DNA from: Sweltsa coloradensis
Lineage: Eukaryota > Arthropoda > Insecta > Plecoptera > Chloroperlidae
Assembly: GCA_024449915.1 (NCBI GenBank)
Contig: JAMZAV010001276.1
Location: 327,093-391,092 of the forward strand
DNA length: 64,000 bases
Reading direction: 5' to 3'
Made by a program: the position numbers and the translations under genes. The number at the start of each line of letters is the position of its first letter. The first letter of the stretch is position 1. Below, piece after piece: positions 21,434-32,801 of the stretch. The notes below the pieces were generated by a model. It saw only the letters and a list, made by a program, of their open reading frames with translations, had not been told where the DNA came from and did not search any database.

Positions 21434-21485
21434 TCTATTTATTTATTTATTTATGTATTTATTTATTTATTTATTTATTTACTTA
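21434..21485. repeat. (ATTT)n microsatellite
   Basis: About 12 copies of TTTA with one interruption (ATGT). Confidence 0.95.
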
Positions 21486-22155
21486 AGGTGGTAAGGTTGC
21501 TTATAAGTGTTATACATTTCAAAAATACCGGTACCTACATACGGTATTCATATTATTATTAAAACTTTTCTAAACAACTTTTAAAATGTATCCTCCACAA
21601 TGCTAGGTAAAGCAAGTGTTGTCAAAGCTACTTGCCATATTTTGAAAACACACCAAAAATTGAAACATTGGTATGCTATTAGGGTAGAGGGCCTAGGCCT
21701 ACCATCACAATTTCTACCAACCCCAATTTCAGTGTTTGGGTACCTAGCCTAATCATAATATTATACATTTACATAACGTGGTACTTTTCTCACAACTTTA
21801 AAAATCTTGCAGTAAAGTCATTAGGCCTACGTAGTGAGTGGCTTTTATTTTTGGAAATATCGTTGAGCCATGCGACCAACCAAAGTCCAAAAATAAAAAC
21901 TCGTAACATAACGGTCTTTATATGCATCACAATCGCAGACAATGAACTGTACAGAAAGATGTGTGCGCAAAAAATTAAAAAATAAAATATAATTAGACCT
22001 ATGAGGAAAGCAAGCGGAGAGATCACCATCATCATCATAACAATATGCTTTGGGAATTCGGAGCAAACAACTGAGAAATTATGACATTCTTACATTTAAA
22101 ATAAATTTTTAAATAATAAATTAAAATAGAAAAAAAATAAAAAATAAAAAATAAT
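21486..22155. other. Intron-like AT-rich sequence
   Basis: No exon or element recognised. 22100-22165 is A/T low-complexity ending in (AATAA)n, the tail side of the next SINE. Confidence 0.4.
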
Positions 22156-22159
22156 AAAA

Positions 22160-22560
22160 AAATAATAAATTTTTAAGTAGGCCTATTTAGAATCAACGCA
22201 CTCAAGTCACATCTAGGCCTAACCGATTTTCAGTGAGGGACATTAAATTTAAAGCGGATTAAACCAACCCTGATGGCTCAGGCATCATTGACACCGACTA
22301 AACAAGCTGGACACGATTCCACCCACGGATGGGGCCGGAATCAACATCGGCCAATTTGGAACAACGACAAAGTTTATTAAGTGCCTCGTTGCTAGGATGG
22401 CTCTTAAGTCACCGTATTCACATTCCTAAGCTACAAACTGATGGACTTCAGTTCACATCAGGAGATAAAAATCTTCTGGCTAGAGCAGGATTTGAACCCT
22501 GGACCTTCTGCATTGGAAGCAGAGCCTCTAACCACAAGACCAACAGACCATACATAGTAG
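22160..22560 (-). repeat. tRNA-derived SINE, family 1, full-length
   Basis: Same body and head as 36180-36610: GATTTTCAGTGAGGGACA, CGTTGCTAGGATGGCTC, and a minus-strand head with B-box GGTTCAAATCC. The A-rich tail is at the left. More diverged than other copies. Confidence 0.75.
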
Positions 22561-22599
22561 GTATAGGTATAGTCCCTACCTATTAGGCTACTTTGAATG

Positions 22600-22782
22600 T
22601 GTAGGCCTTGTTGATAGGACGGGTCCAAAGTCAATGTTTACTCATTCCTAAGCCCAGAAATGATGAACTCAAGTCCACATCAGAAGTTAAAAATCTTCTG
22701 ACTAGGGTGGGATTTGAACCCTGGACCTTTCGAACTGGAAGCTGAACCTCTAACCACAAGACCAACTAACCATACATGTCTG
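22600..22782 (-). repeat. tRNA-derived SINE, family 1, head fragment
   Basis: Second, truncated copy next to the previous one in the same orientation (AAGTCAATGTTTACTCATTC through GGACCTTTCGAACTGGAAGC). Truncated at the 3' side. Confidence 0.7.
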
Positions 22783-22799
22783 TCTAAGCCTATTTACTT

Positions 22800-23235
22800 T
22801 AATTAAACCTTCAATGTGCAGGGCCTTAATATCCTTCCCCCCCGCATTCTACTAAGACAAGGCCTATGCACTCTAGGCCCCTAGGGTCTTTTTTCCAAAG
22901 GCCCTTGAATAAATTGTTACTGAACCATTAACATGCTAGGCCCAAACCCTGTGGGGGGGGAGGAGGATTAAATCTTTAAAGGTCTTACTACCCACCACCT
23001 CCCCCCATTCTACTAGGCCTATGCACTTTGGGACCTTTGATAAAAGGCCCTGCTGGCCCAAAGCCCTAGGATTGGGGTGGGGGGGGGGGGGGCAGGAGGA
23101 TTATCTTGATTGTAAAGGGTCTTACTACCTCCCCCGGTCCCTTCCTCTATGCACATTAGGGCCTAGACCTACATGAGATTTGTATCCAAAAGGCCCTAGA
23201 GGCTTTGAATAAATTGTTACTAAAACGGTCTAACC
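22800..23235. repeat. Tandem repeat, ~130-170 bp G/C-run units
   Basis: Three to four imperfect units share CTACTAGGCCTATGCACT, a run of C or G, and TTTGAATAAATTGTTACT. Strong G-runs (up to 14 G at about 23076) alternate with C-runs. Confidence 0.65.
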
Positions 23236-23450
23236 CCCCCCAGATCAAATGGTGAATAAATTATATCATCATCAAGCTGTATTAATCAACATCAGTTTGC
23301 CTAGGCCCAGGACTACCGTACCTAATTCCAAAAAAGACCTAAGCATGGGCATTATTTAAGTTTTTTTTTATTAAAAAAATTAAATTAGGTAGGCGTAGGC
23401 CTAACCTAAAAAATGAGGAAGGCCAAAAAATTATTTTCAAATACTTGAAG

Positions 23451-23516
23451 ATGTGTTCAGTTCAAGTTCAATACGCTGGCTACGGCGACTGGATGACCGT
23501 TGAGCCCCAGCAACAG
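23451..23516 (+). CDS. Candidate exon with Tudor-like sequence
   Basis: The plus strand reads MCSVQVQYAGYGDWMTVEPQ and ends CAACAG|GTAGGCC, a strong donor. The core VQYAGYGDWMTV resembles the Tudor barrel segment of SMN/SPF30-type proteins (V-x-Y-x-G-Y-G-N-x-E), which bind dimethyl-arginine. The left edge could be an acceptor after CTTGAAG or TGTTCAG, or ATG could be a start. The other strand is closed. No further exons of this gene were recognised, so this rests on a short match. Confidence 0.3.
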
Positions 23517-23919
23517 GTAGGCCTAGCCTAGGCCTAAGTCCCCGTCTCATACCTGTGGAATTTTCCGTTCGAATTTTCGAGCAAGTAAAATAAAAACATT
23601 TTGATCGACTAGGCCTACGCGTCTTATAACAAATAATGTAGTTTCAGTAAAAAAAAACACAAAGTAATAACCAGAAGTGTTTTTAGTAGCTTTCTAGGAA
23701 ATAACTGTCCAGGAATTCAATTCCGCGGCATTTTCCTATGTTCTTTTTCCAGGGGGTGGAGGGCGCAAACATGGGTTGCACTTTTTCTTCGATATTTACC
23801 TTTCCACCACTCGGATTTACTTACAGATTCCAATCTAAGTAATTTAAATAATGTTTAAACATCACAAATATCATGTTACAGTAACTGAACGTTATCAAAT
23901 TAGCAATTAATTATCTTAC

Positions 23920-24010
23920 CTTTTAATTGGCGAGGCGAGGCGGTTGATCAAGTTGGAACGAGTTGGAAGATAAGATGGCGTAGGTGGAACTAATTACCAC
24001 TTCCGATGAG
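23920..24010 (-). promoter_or_regulatory. Possible 5' non-coding first exon and promoter
   Basis: On the minus strand an ETS-like CGGAAGTGG near 24000 precedes a GC-richer stretch with no ATG that ends AAAAG|GTAAGATAA, a near-consensus donor. It could be the first exon of the gene whose coding exons are at 21276 and 17995. This is inference from splice signal and composition only. Confidence 0.25.
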
Positions 24011-24611
24011 TCAAAAATAAATAAAAAATATTATGTACTAATCTATGTTACTAATCACTGGTTCTAAATTGACTTATTATTAAAGTGTTAAAATTAATTC
24101 ACATTATAGATTCAAAAACGATATTATTTTTAATTTATATTTTTTTAGTGAAATTTGAAGATAAATCGTTCTATTTTTAAAAAAATTGTCATTCGTTCTA
24201 AACTTCTAAGCACCGTGGTTAATTTTCAAAAACAAAATTATTTTTTATTAATATTTTTAGATGCCATTTAATAATAAATCGTTTTATATTTTCTAATTTT
24301 GTAATTCGTTCTAATCTAGTGACTTCTGGGCACCGTGTTTTTAATTAGTGTTTTGACTAGTGTAGTAGGGAGAAGTTGAGCGGTGGGGTAATCGCGCGTA
24401 TTCGAAGTACATTTTTTCCGCAATACACATTTTTTCAAATGTGCACGCTGTTTATGGAGAATCTCGTGTCATTAGCTAATGTGGTAAAATGTGATGTGAG
24501 TTCTTTGAACGTTGAACATAATGTACTTTGGTTATCACAACATAAGAAAAAAACAAATTACATTTTAACAACAAAAATAATGTCATCTATTTTTTACTTT
24601 CAATTGCTTTT
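24011..24611. other. AT-rich sequence with one unsupported open frame
   Basis: Two ~110 bp imperfect direct repeats occur here (AAAATTAAT ... ATTTTTAGTGAAATTTGAAG ... AAATCG at 24090-24320). A plus-strand frame at 24376-24621 has normal-looking composition but no splice or homology support. Confidence 0.35.
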
Positions 24612-24850
24612 TTTAAATTAATTTATTTAACGTCTATCCTATACAGTTATAAAACTGATTTACAAAGGAAGACAACTAAATAAATCTAATAACATAGATG
24701 CAGACACAACAATGAATTACAGTTCAGTAAATATTTGAAATAGTAATATTACAACAACAATGTATTAATAACAATAATAATTGAAATAACGAATTCAAAA
24801 AGGATATTTTGGTTTATTTGGATTAAGGACGCGTCAGCCGTTAGGTCTTA
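24612..24850 (-). mobile_element. Retroelement 3' end, minus orientation
   Basis: Same 3' sequence as 13805-14110 (AACGTCTATCCTATACAG, CAAAGGAAGACAACTAAATA, ATGCAGACACAACAATGAA). Interspersed family with common 3' end. Confidence 0.65.
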
Positions 24851-24859
24851 ATGCACCAC

Positions 24860-25850
24860 TCTAGCCTAAGGGGATTTGGGGATGCTGGTCACAACCAGCC
24901 ACGGGTAAGGGGAGGAAGGGGGTTTCTCACGTCGCGGTCGTCATCGTTCGTCAGTGGCGTATCGAGGAATGTACAATGGGGGGGGGGTGGATATGCCAAA
25001 CAGGGACGCGGTCTGGGGCCTTTTCAGGCGAAAACAAATTCACGTATTTGATGTTTTGAACGCAGCTGTAAACACGTTTTAGAGAGTCATACAATAGCAC
25101 CTAAAGAGCTATGCGAATCATCAAATTTCTTATTTTGCGGGGCCATCAAAATCCAACTCGCAACCTTCTCGTGGTTTGGCCCGTGAGTAGGGGAGTTTCA
25201 CTCCCTGAAACTAATGGCGAACTCTGGGACGTCGTCGGGGAACTTTCCCCTTCCCTTTGACTACCTCCCCGACGGAGACGACAATGACAACACGGACGGA
25301 TGATGACACAGACGAAGACGACCACGACGTGGGGGAACCCCTGCCCTCCCCATACGCTTGTGGCTGGTTCTGACCAGCACAGGCTTGTCCACCCCGCGTC
25401 TCCCCTTACGTTCCTCCCCTTGGAAAGAAGTATACATTGTGGTAACTCACACTTATAGAAATTGTTTTATCTTAGAGGCGCGAATAATCTTAGCTGTTAA
25501 AGCGCCCTAAAACTACTTATACTAATACTCATCTTATTGTGCGAAGACTGACTTTGCACAATAAGAAATTTGATACCAGGAAGTCTTGACACACTGGCAA
25601 AGTAAATGTAATTATGAAAATATCATAGTTGCATATTGCATCCTTATATTTTTCTTCAACCTATCATAATCTTTTTTTATTGCATTGGGGGGGGGGTTCA
25701 ACCCCACAACCCCTCCCCCCCTTGGATACGCCACTGTCGTTCGTTGTGTCATTGTCATCGTCGTCGGGGAGGTCGTCAAGGGAAGGGGGAGGTGTCCCCG
25801 ACGACGATTGCCAGAGCTCGCCTCCAGTTTCGGGGAGTAATATACATCCC
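24860..25850. repeat. Acidic-repeat segment split by a hAT, with inverted copy inside it
   Basis: 24860-24943 and 25745-25850 are the two halves of one segment (minus-strand translation includes LPETGGELWQ and DDLPDDDDND). A reverse-complement copy lies at about 25180-25420 inside the intervening hAT element. The translation looks like a decayed mobile-element protein; not identified. Confidence 0.55.
24944..25744. mobile_element. Non-autonomous hAT element with perfect TSD
   Basis: The element spans 24952-25736, with ends CAGTGGCGTATC and GGATACGCCACTG. It is flanked by a perfect 8 bp repeat TCGTTCGT (24944-24951 and 25737-25744). CAGTGGCGTA is a common hAT terminus. It carries G-runs and C-runs near the ends and an inverted copy of its own target sequence in the middle. 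Confidence 0.9.
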
Positions 25851-25967
25851 TCTTACTAGCTGATGTTTGTGAGGTGGACTTTTTCTCTTGGATCGCCTTA
25901 TACGATTAGCAGAGCCATGCTCTGAGCCAATTCTACCCCAAGCATAGACGGGGTTAAAAAGGGATAT

Positions 25968-26128
25968 TCTCTTTTTTCCCCATTTTTATTTTCTTTTCTC
26001 CCTCCCCCCCCCCCCTTTTATATTTGGTTCATTAATTAATTGCATTCAAAAAGGATATTAAATGCAATTAATTAATGAACCAAATATCAAAAAGGAGGTG
26101 GGGGGGGGAAGAAAAATGGGGAAAAAAA
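25968..26128. repeat. Long palindrome with C-run/G-run arms
   Basis: Arms of about 70 bp pair around 26050: TTTCCCCATTTTTATTTTC against GAAAAATGGGGAAAAAAAG, and TTTGGTTCATTAATTAATTG against CAATTAATTAATGAACCAAA. The right arm continues into the retroelement sequence shared with 13805-14110, suggesting two head-to-head copies. Confidence 0.7.
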
Positions 26129-26480
26129 GAAAAAAAATCATCAAAAAAGAAAAATGTAAAGGAAAAAATGATTTATTAGACGATCCCACTCAAACGAATA
26201 AGAGGTTTGCCAAAAATCAGGAAGAAATCAGGGAGTAATTAAACTTTCCCGGAAGAAACCACCGAACTCGAATCTTCAGTCTTGTGTTCAAATCTTGATA
26301 ACATTAGTACAAAAGATCTTGACTTTAATATAGTATAATTATAATTATTTTTAAATTCTTTTTTTAATTAATCATAATCAATTAATTGACTAACAATTTG
26401 TCTATTGAACAAATTTTGCAATTTCTCGAGGGAAGCTTGCCTAGGTGCAATGCATGCTCTTTGTCAAAAAGCTGGTGTTT
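26129..26480. other. Repeat-derived sequence, no gene
   Basis: TGATTTATTAGACGATCC...ACTCAAACGAAT at 26169-26200 recurs at 50106-50140, so it belongs to an interspersed repeat. Nothing coding seen. Confidence 0.4.
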
Positions 26481-26620
26481 ACCTAGGTATTTTGAAATTT
26501 AGACATTGTTCCAGGAATGTCCCAGGGCTGTAAAAAACTTCCAGTCAGGATTGCCCATGGCGTGATTGGAATGCAGGACCTGACGAATCAGTGTCTCACA
26601 CTTTACGCAGAGACTATTGT
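26480..26620 (-). repeat. tRNA-derived SINE, family 3, degenerate
   Basis: CCAGGAATGTCCCAGGGCTG and CTTCCAGTCAGGATTGCC match the better copies at 29855-30045 and 30385-30570. The B-box is eroded. Confidence 0.5.
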
Positions 26621-26855
26621 TAAATTTTAATCATAGATTTTTTTATTATCTGGGGCTATGCCCCAATAATCAATTCCCCGTTGTACAACAGTCAGATATT
26701 TTCCCTTAGATTGGTTACACTCATGATTTCTTTGGGTGACTACTGCTTTATCTTATTCTTAAGCTTGAATTTAAAATAAAAGGACAAATTTCATTTTCAA
26801 ATTTTCCTCAGCTGCTGGCCAAAAATTCAATACCAGTACTTGGGACTAACAAGGT

Positions 26856-26857
26856 TC

Positions 26858-26905
<48 letters not shown>

Positions 26906-26907
26906 CT
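26856..26907. repeat. (AAC)n microsatellite
   Basis: About 16 uninterrupted CAA units next to a LINE remnant. Confidence 0.95.
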
Positions 26908-26934
26908 AGCCAGGACCCAAATCCGCTTTATTTC

Positions 26935-27370
26935 ATTTTATTTATTTATACTAGCATATTACTACTAGGCCTATACAATATTGTCACATAATAATTTACA
27001 ATTTTGTCTTTTCACATACATAGACACACACATAATTTTACAAATTATTCTCTATTTTTATTTATCCATTCTCTACATTTTAATTTTAAACAATGTACAT
27101 ATCTTGACCCCTTTACACCTGCTGTCAATTTGTTGTATTCTCTGATTCCGACATAAAAAAATTGATCTTTGGTATTTTTTAAAATTACATCCACTTACAT
27201 ATAGGCCTAGTAGCTCATTTTTAGCATTTTGTCTGGTCTCTCTTCCATGAATTTCCACCAAACTCTTGAATTTTTTTTAAATAACTTTGCAAATAATTAT
27301 TTTTAAACTTGTATATAAAAGTTATCATATGCAATTTAGTAATAAACCGCCTAAATGTAGGCTGTAGGTT
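26935..27370 (-). pseudogene. LINE remnant: polymerase C-terminus
   Basis: The minus strand reads GRETRQNAKNELLGLYVSG, then a YVGIREYNKLT-like block (in a shifted frame) and KICTLFKIKM. This is the G-x-x-x-Y-N-x-L-P then FK pattern at the C-terminus of LINE polymerases. The TTTATTTATTTA at the left is the tail. Frameshifts and stops make it dead. Confidence 0.5.
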
Positions 27371-28139
27371 TAGTACAATTTAATGACTGCTCTACCAGTA
27401 AATCATGCTCACAACAGCTCATCTCATGTAATTCGGATAGGGTACCGTACAACGCGACAGAATGCCTGTCAATTCTACATTCTCAATGCCCCCAACCCAC
27501 TCCGCCAACAGGCGTTTTTCTCCCCTGGTTATCAAATCAACCCAGTGGCGGCTTTCACGATGTGCAAGGTGTGTCATTTGCACACCTGATCAGTCAGGAT
27601 TAGGCCTACGTACCAAAATGTGTTCAGTTTGAGGGAAACTTATTCAGTATTCAAATTTTTATTCACAGATTTGTACATAGTAAGAATACCCACTCCTGAG
27701 AGAGGAGTGAATAACTAGCACAGTAATTACGATAATAGAAATACCTAAGAGGACAATTTATAAGAAAATTACATAAACATACATACTACACATACTCACA
27801 TGCTAATGTGATGGACTAGAAGGATGGAGGGACACAAAATGTGTTAGTTAAATTCAATTTTTGTATTTGGAATAAAAAATATGGATTATTAATGAGAAAA
27901 GATTTAAATTAAATTCTAAATAATGTTGGAGTAGCATTTTTGACGGATTTTAGAAATTGATTGTAAATTTTACTAGAGGTTGCTTAGACTGTTTTTAATT
28001 AATAGTGAATGGTTGAAAGTAGAAATGAATATATTAGAGTTGGTATGCGTTTTATGAGAGTGGTTTACTGCATTTGTGATGAACAGTTCGGGATGAGAGT
28101 GTGCAAAAGTGGAAGCCGAGTTTTGTTATAGGATTCAAT
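27371..28139. other. Repeat-derived sequence
   Basis: CAGTGGCGGCTTTCAC at 27543 resembles a hAT left end without partner. The rest is AT-rich and non-coding as far as I can see. Confidence 0.35.
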
Positions 28140-28870
28140 AATTAATTGAGCGAGCGTAGCGAGCCTCTCCACTTGACTCTTATGGCTCGAATGTCTGTTT
28201 TTTTTTTGTTTTTGTTTTTGTTTTGTTTTTTTTCTGTTACTGCTTCGATACAGGTCGCACCGTTTCTCTGATCGACCTGAAATTTTGCACACATGTACAT
28301 ACCATCTAGGCGGGTTGCTGTATAGTTTTGTGGCAAAATCGTTCAAAAAGTTAAAAAGTTACATTAAAGTTAATCGAAAGTTTTTTTTTCAAACTTAACG
28401 GCGACAAAATCTGAGGTGGCCAAATCATTTAGAATGTCCGTCCGATCACGAATATGTTATTTTTATTTTGATCCGATAAGTAGGTAATGTTTACATTATA
28501 ACAAAGTCCCGTTACCATGGCAACGGAAAGTCGCTCAGCTTTTTTGGCTCATGATAGCGGTCGAACGGAGGCTCGGATCGAGTTGAAATTTTGACCATCC
28601 GCAAGTTTCGTTCCCGATTGAATGCCATTAGTTTTGTGGCAAAATCGTTCAAAAAGTTATAAAGTTACATTAAAGTTAATCTAAAGTTTTTTTTAAAAAC
28701 TTAACGGCGACAAAATCTGAGGTAGCCAAATCATTTAGAATATCCGTCCGGTCACGAATATGTTTATTTTATTTTGATCCGATAAGTAGTGTAGGTAGAA
28801 ATAACATTTAACAAAAGTAACATTACCATGGCAACGAAAAGTCGCACAAGAATTCTGGTCTCTATGTACT
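28140..28870 (+). repeat. Two-unit tandem repeat of ~290 bp
   Basis: The block GTTTTGTGGCAAAATCGTTC, AACTTAACGGCGACAAAATC, GTCACGAATATGTT and GATCCGATAAGTAG appears at about 28325-28500 and again at 28630-28790. Each is followed by a CCATGGCAACG(G/A)AAAGTCGC box. The GAGCGAGCGTAGCGAGC motif at 28148 is a common repeat-border sequence in this window. Confidence 0.65.
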
Positions 28871-29854
28871 GCCACCTAGAAGTAATCAAGAGTTAAAATA
28901 GATTTCCCAAAGAAATGATGTCAAGGTCCTCTAGATGGCGGTGGATTTTATCCATTCTCTCCTATTTTACAAATTTTCAGCTAAATCGGTCAAGACCTTA
29001 AAGACTTATTGGTATGTAACATTATGGGAATGTCGTACTCAGGTCGTGTTGCACTTACCGGTGCTCGCTCAACAACGCGTCCAACTGAGCGTTTTCCTTG
29101 TTACAAATTATGAATATAATGTGACATTACTTTTATTATGCTCTTAATTTTAACATAAGCAAACAACCTTGAACAAATTTCTCTTGGGGCCCCCAAACTC
29201 CCCTGTGGCTGTTTTCCACAAAAGATATAGTAATAAGATAGTGATAAAGAGATAAAGAGTTAAAAAGCCGCCACAGAATCAACCTACATTTGAGGGTTTC
29301 AGACCCAGTCGATATTGAAGTACATCTACATGCAGCGTACATGACTATATTACAGCGACTGACCTACCTTTATTCTCGACAGATGGTGGTGCTCTCCTGC
29401 CAGTGTAGGTCAGTGATTGAAGGCGGCTGCCGCTATCAGCTTGAATATCACTAGACGCAATCTCGTGCAGCCTACTAGTGCCTACAAGATGTTACTTTCA
29501 GATCCAAAGATTCAATGGATTCTAGTCATTGACAGGTCTTCAAGGTTTGTTTCTCGATTTGGTTTGGTAGGTGTAATTGTTATACTGTAATCCTGGTTGG
29601 GGCGGACTTTTTTAATTTATGAATTGTGGTAAATAATAATCAAGGTTTGGTTACACAAATAGATTTTATTTTTATTTTCTTCTTATGCACTGTGTGCAAG
29701 ACAAGAGCAATACAGACAATACAGAAATGCTAGGTGTAAAATGTGTTAGGTAACAGGATGGGAAGGACACGGTTACATGAAATTTTTTACCGAGAGAATT
29801 AAACCTGTTATAGGGTGCAATGTATGTCCCTTTTTCAGTGAACTAGGTTTGTTG
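28871..29854. other. No gene recognised
   Basis: AT-rich sequence with short open frames lacking splice context. 29640-29760 resembles a retroelement 3' end (minus orientation). Confidence 0.3.
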
Positions 29855-30045
29855 TGGATTGGACAATTGTGAAGGGATGTCCAAGGGCTGTTTTAGAGGA
29901 CTCAATCCCTTGCATTCACATTAACGACCGAAGAAAAACCTCAGAAAAACCTTCAGTCAGGATTGCCGGTCACAACGAGATTCAAATCCGGGATATCTCG
30001 AATCAGAGTTTTCAAATGCTTAGCGCTCGAGCCAATACTGTCGTG
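29855..30045 (-). repeat. tRNA-derived SINE, family 3
   Basis: GTGAAGGGATGTCCAAGGGC, AAAAACCTTCAGTCAGGATT and a minus-strand tRNA-like head with a mutated B-box. Close relative of 30385-30570. Confidence 0.65.
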
Positions 30046-30059
30046 GACACGGTTGAGAT

Positions 30060-30290
30060 GGTTTAGACAAGAGAGGATGCCCAAGATAATTTATGAAAGA
30101 GGGAAGGTAGAATGATGGGGGAGGCTAAGATAGAGATGGATTGAAAAAAACCTTAGGAGGAGACTTAAAGGCAAGAGGAGAGAGCTAGGGAGATTGTGGG
30201 GATAGAAATAAGTGGAAAGATTTTGTCTTCAAAACCCAAGCTGAGCTTCTAGAAGGGGGAGACAGCAATGGACGATGATAATATTACTAT
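30060..30290 (+). pseudogene. LINE remnant: C-terminal tail of a polymerase
   Basis: The plus strand reads RQERMPKIIYERG, then after frameshifts RWIEKNLRRRLKGKRREL and ELLEGGDSNG. This fits the HxxRM..R-K...G-R-P-R-x-R-W...D-L tail found in endonuclease/reverse-transcriptase LINEs. Multiple stops. Confidence 0.45.
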
Positions 30291-30384
30291 CAGAAACACA
30301 ACATATTATTAAATAAATAAATTTTTGTAGGATGTCCGCTGTAGGGTATACACATCAGATTTAACCGATTAGGTATTGCGGATA

Positions 30385-30570
30385 TGACAATTGTGAAGGG
30401 ATGTCCAAGGGCTATTTAAGAGGACTCAATCCCTTGAATATATATCGGGAAAAACCTCGGAAAAAACCTTCAGTCAGGATTGCCGGTCTCAACGGGATTC
30501 GAACCCGGGACCTCCCGAATCAGAGTCGAGCGCTTAGCGCTCGAGCCAACACTGTCGGTACAACATATTA
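30385..30570 (-). repeat. tRNA-derived SINE, family 3, best copy
   Basis: Minus strand: head with B-box GGGTTCGAATCCC (complement at about 30495-30507), then AATCCTGACTGAAGG, TTTTTCCGAGGTTTTTCCC, and a tail ending CCCTTCACAATTGTC. Three copies in this window share the body. Confidence 0.75.
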
Positions 30571-30782
30571 TTGGAGTCAATTGGGCTTTGCACGCAAAGT
30601 TCTTAGCAGGTCGCGTCACCGTAGTACCGGCCACGAATCATCAACATGGTAGGCCGTGACTGAATGACTCACTCCGCATGGTTCTTAAGGCACGGTTGTG
30701 GATCATCTAGCTTTGGGCTTGTAGGCCTACTAAGATGCGCTACAAGTGTGAGGAAGTGGCAGTGCAAGGCCCAATAATTAAT

Positions 30783-31120
30783 GGCATTTTCCATCGGCTA
30801 CACTTAGTGCGCACTGAATGTGAACTCAACGTCAGAATCATCATCCATTGGGAATGTGAGTGTGAACTCGGTACCATTGCACGGAAACCATTGGCGGTGC
30901 ATGAGGAACGAGTTCTGCACTGAGCCGCACTGCTTTTGAGGACAGTGCAACGGAGTTAGTGCAATATGGCGGCCCTTGACGAGCGTGATTTGATTTGATG
31001 CCATGTTTGCACGATTTTTTAGAAGTCGTGTTCGATTGGGGATTGAACTAGATTGCAAGAGTGCAATACTCGGCGAGTGATGACGTTTCAGGCACTCAGT
31101 GCATGCCAATGGAAAATGCC
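30783..31120. mobile_element. TIR element, GGCATTTTCC ends
   Basis: GGCATTTTCCATCGGC at the left pairs with GCCAATGGAAAATGCC at the right. AGTGCGCACTG/CACTCAGTGC lie just inside. No clear target duplication and no transposase. The open frame on the minus strand inside is not conserved with anything I know. Confidence 0.6.
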
Positions 31121-31614
31121 GTAAGTAGGCCTAGATTGTTATCAAAATTGTTTGATTTACTTCTTAAGAAACACATTGATAGGAACAAGGATTTACCAAC
31201 TGGAAAGTGATAAAAATAAAATTACACATTATCAGAAGCCTCAACCACCAACTGAACTCCCCCGTTAGTGATTATACTGCATTATCTGTATGTGATTGAT
31301 TAACTTCAGAATATTGTGTTTGTGTAAATTTATTTAAATCACAGCTGTTATGCTACAGAACTAGTGAATCCATGGATGATAGCTAGAGGTAGGGTATATA
31401 TATTAAATTGTGTACATATTCTATTTTTTAGCAACCTTAGAAAAGTAATTTGTGAAGTTTGTTTAATATTTTTATTTTAAAATTATGTCATAGTAAGGGT
31501 TAAACTGATTAAAATTGTGTATAGGTCCTAAACAAATTATAGATACTATGGAAAATAAAATAAAATAGGACTTGAAAACCATAGTTTTTAAGTTAAAAAC
31601 TAGCGCTTTGTAGC
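31121..31614. other. AT-rich spacer
   Basis: No element ends, splice signals or coding sequence recognised. Confidence 0.3.
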
Positions 31615-32033
31615 ATCTATTCCAGGCATGGGCAACCTTTTGACAGCCTCGGGCCAATTCAGATTTTTTGTAGGGAGCCGCGGGCCGGATGCTATTCCAA
31701 TGTATTTGTTTGCATACTATTTTTATTAGGTCTACTCCACTATATAAATTGTATTTGTATTATTTTGCAGTCATGCGGTACAATTTTATTTTTGTACTTT
31801 TCATCCACATCCAGGCCTACGTACAGGTTGCAAACAATGGCAAGGCCACCAGGCTCCGAGGGTAGTTTACGTACTGCAGAACCTCATTTTTATGTACCCT
31901 GCCACCTTGTGCGATGACATGATTATCGTTGGTAGTGCAAGCAAACAGTGGGCCTTTTCAATGATATCTTAGAGACAGTCCGGATGAAAATGGTCGGCCC
32001 GCGGGCCGTAGGTTGCCCATGCCTGATCTATTC
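31615..32033. mobile_element. Non-autonomous hAT element with perfect TSD
   Basis: The element spans 31623-32025 (403 bp), with ends CAGGCATGGGCAACCT and AGGTTGCCCATGCCTG. The 8 bp duplication is ATCTATTC (31615-31622 and 32026-32033). CGGGCC-rich subterminal blocks are present on both sides. Confidence 0.92.
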
Positions 32034-32801
32034 TCAAAACACTATTTTCACATAAATAGGCAAACGAGGATAACAGACAATAGGGAATGTTCCATAACAT
32101 TTTTAATCACTCCACTACACTAAGGGTAAGGACTTCATTTTGAATATGTATGTTAATTAATCATGTTTTTTTTTTTATTATTTAGATAAGATTTTCTTTT
32201 ATAAAAGTAAGCTGAAAGTTGCACCAATAATAATGGTCACTATTAGCTTCTGTTACAAATCGGCCAATAACGTAATGCCAAACAGCGATTTTAACTGTTT
32301 TATCTAGAAGGCGGTAGTTAATTCATTGATCCAAAGACACTGATCGATTGATTTTATTTGCATAATGTTACAAGTACTCTTCCCATGTAGACCATGTTAA
32401 GAGTGTATAAACAGCGGGTCAACAATGCTCTAGACCGTCACATGCTGTTTGCGCGGGATATAAAATACTACAAACTTTGTGCCCAATAGAATTTATAATA
32501 TTTATTTACTTTAAATTGGTGGTTGGTGGTGTTTTTAAGTGTTTTTCTATCCATTTCTTACACCCACGTCAATATTTGGACTTAAGTGTACATTCCCTAT
32601 TGCCATTGGACTGCAAGTCATACCAATGTTTCTTGGTTCCACTCTCTTGAGGACCACACAGTCATTGTTCTTCAACTCGTTCATCAAATTATAAACAATT
32701 TTTTTTCCAACACGACAAACTTGTAAAGTCCGGTTTACTCGGTTCTCCACAAGTGGCTAAGGGTGATTTTGCAAGATCCTTTTCTATCAAGGCACACCAA
32801 T
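32034..32801. other. AT-rich sequence, no gene seen
   Basis: Short open frames only. The sequence from about 32750 leads into the palindromic element. Confidence 0.3.

Noticed and set aside
23774..23843. Short frame beginning MGCTFSS, a myristoylation-like start
   Set aside because: Only 23 codons, no donor, no homology.
24376..24621. 81-codon plus-strand frame after an AT-rich spacer
   Set aside because: Ordinary amino-acid mix, but no acceptor or donor, no recognised domain and no second copy.
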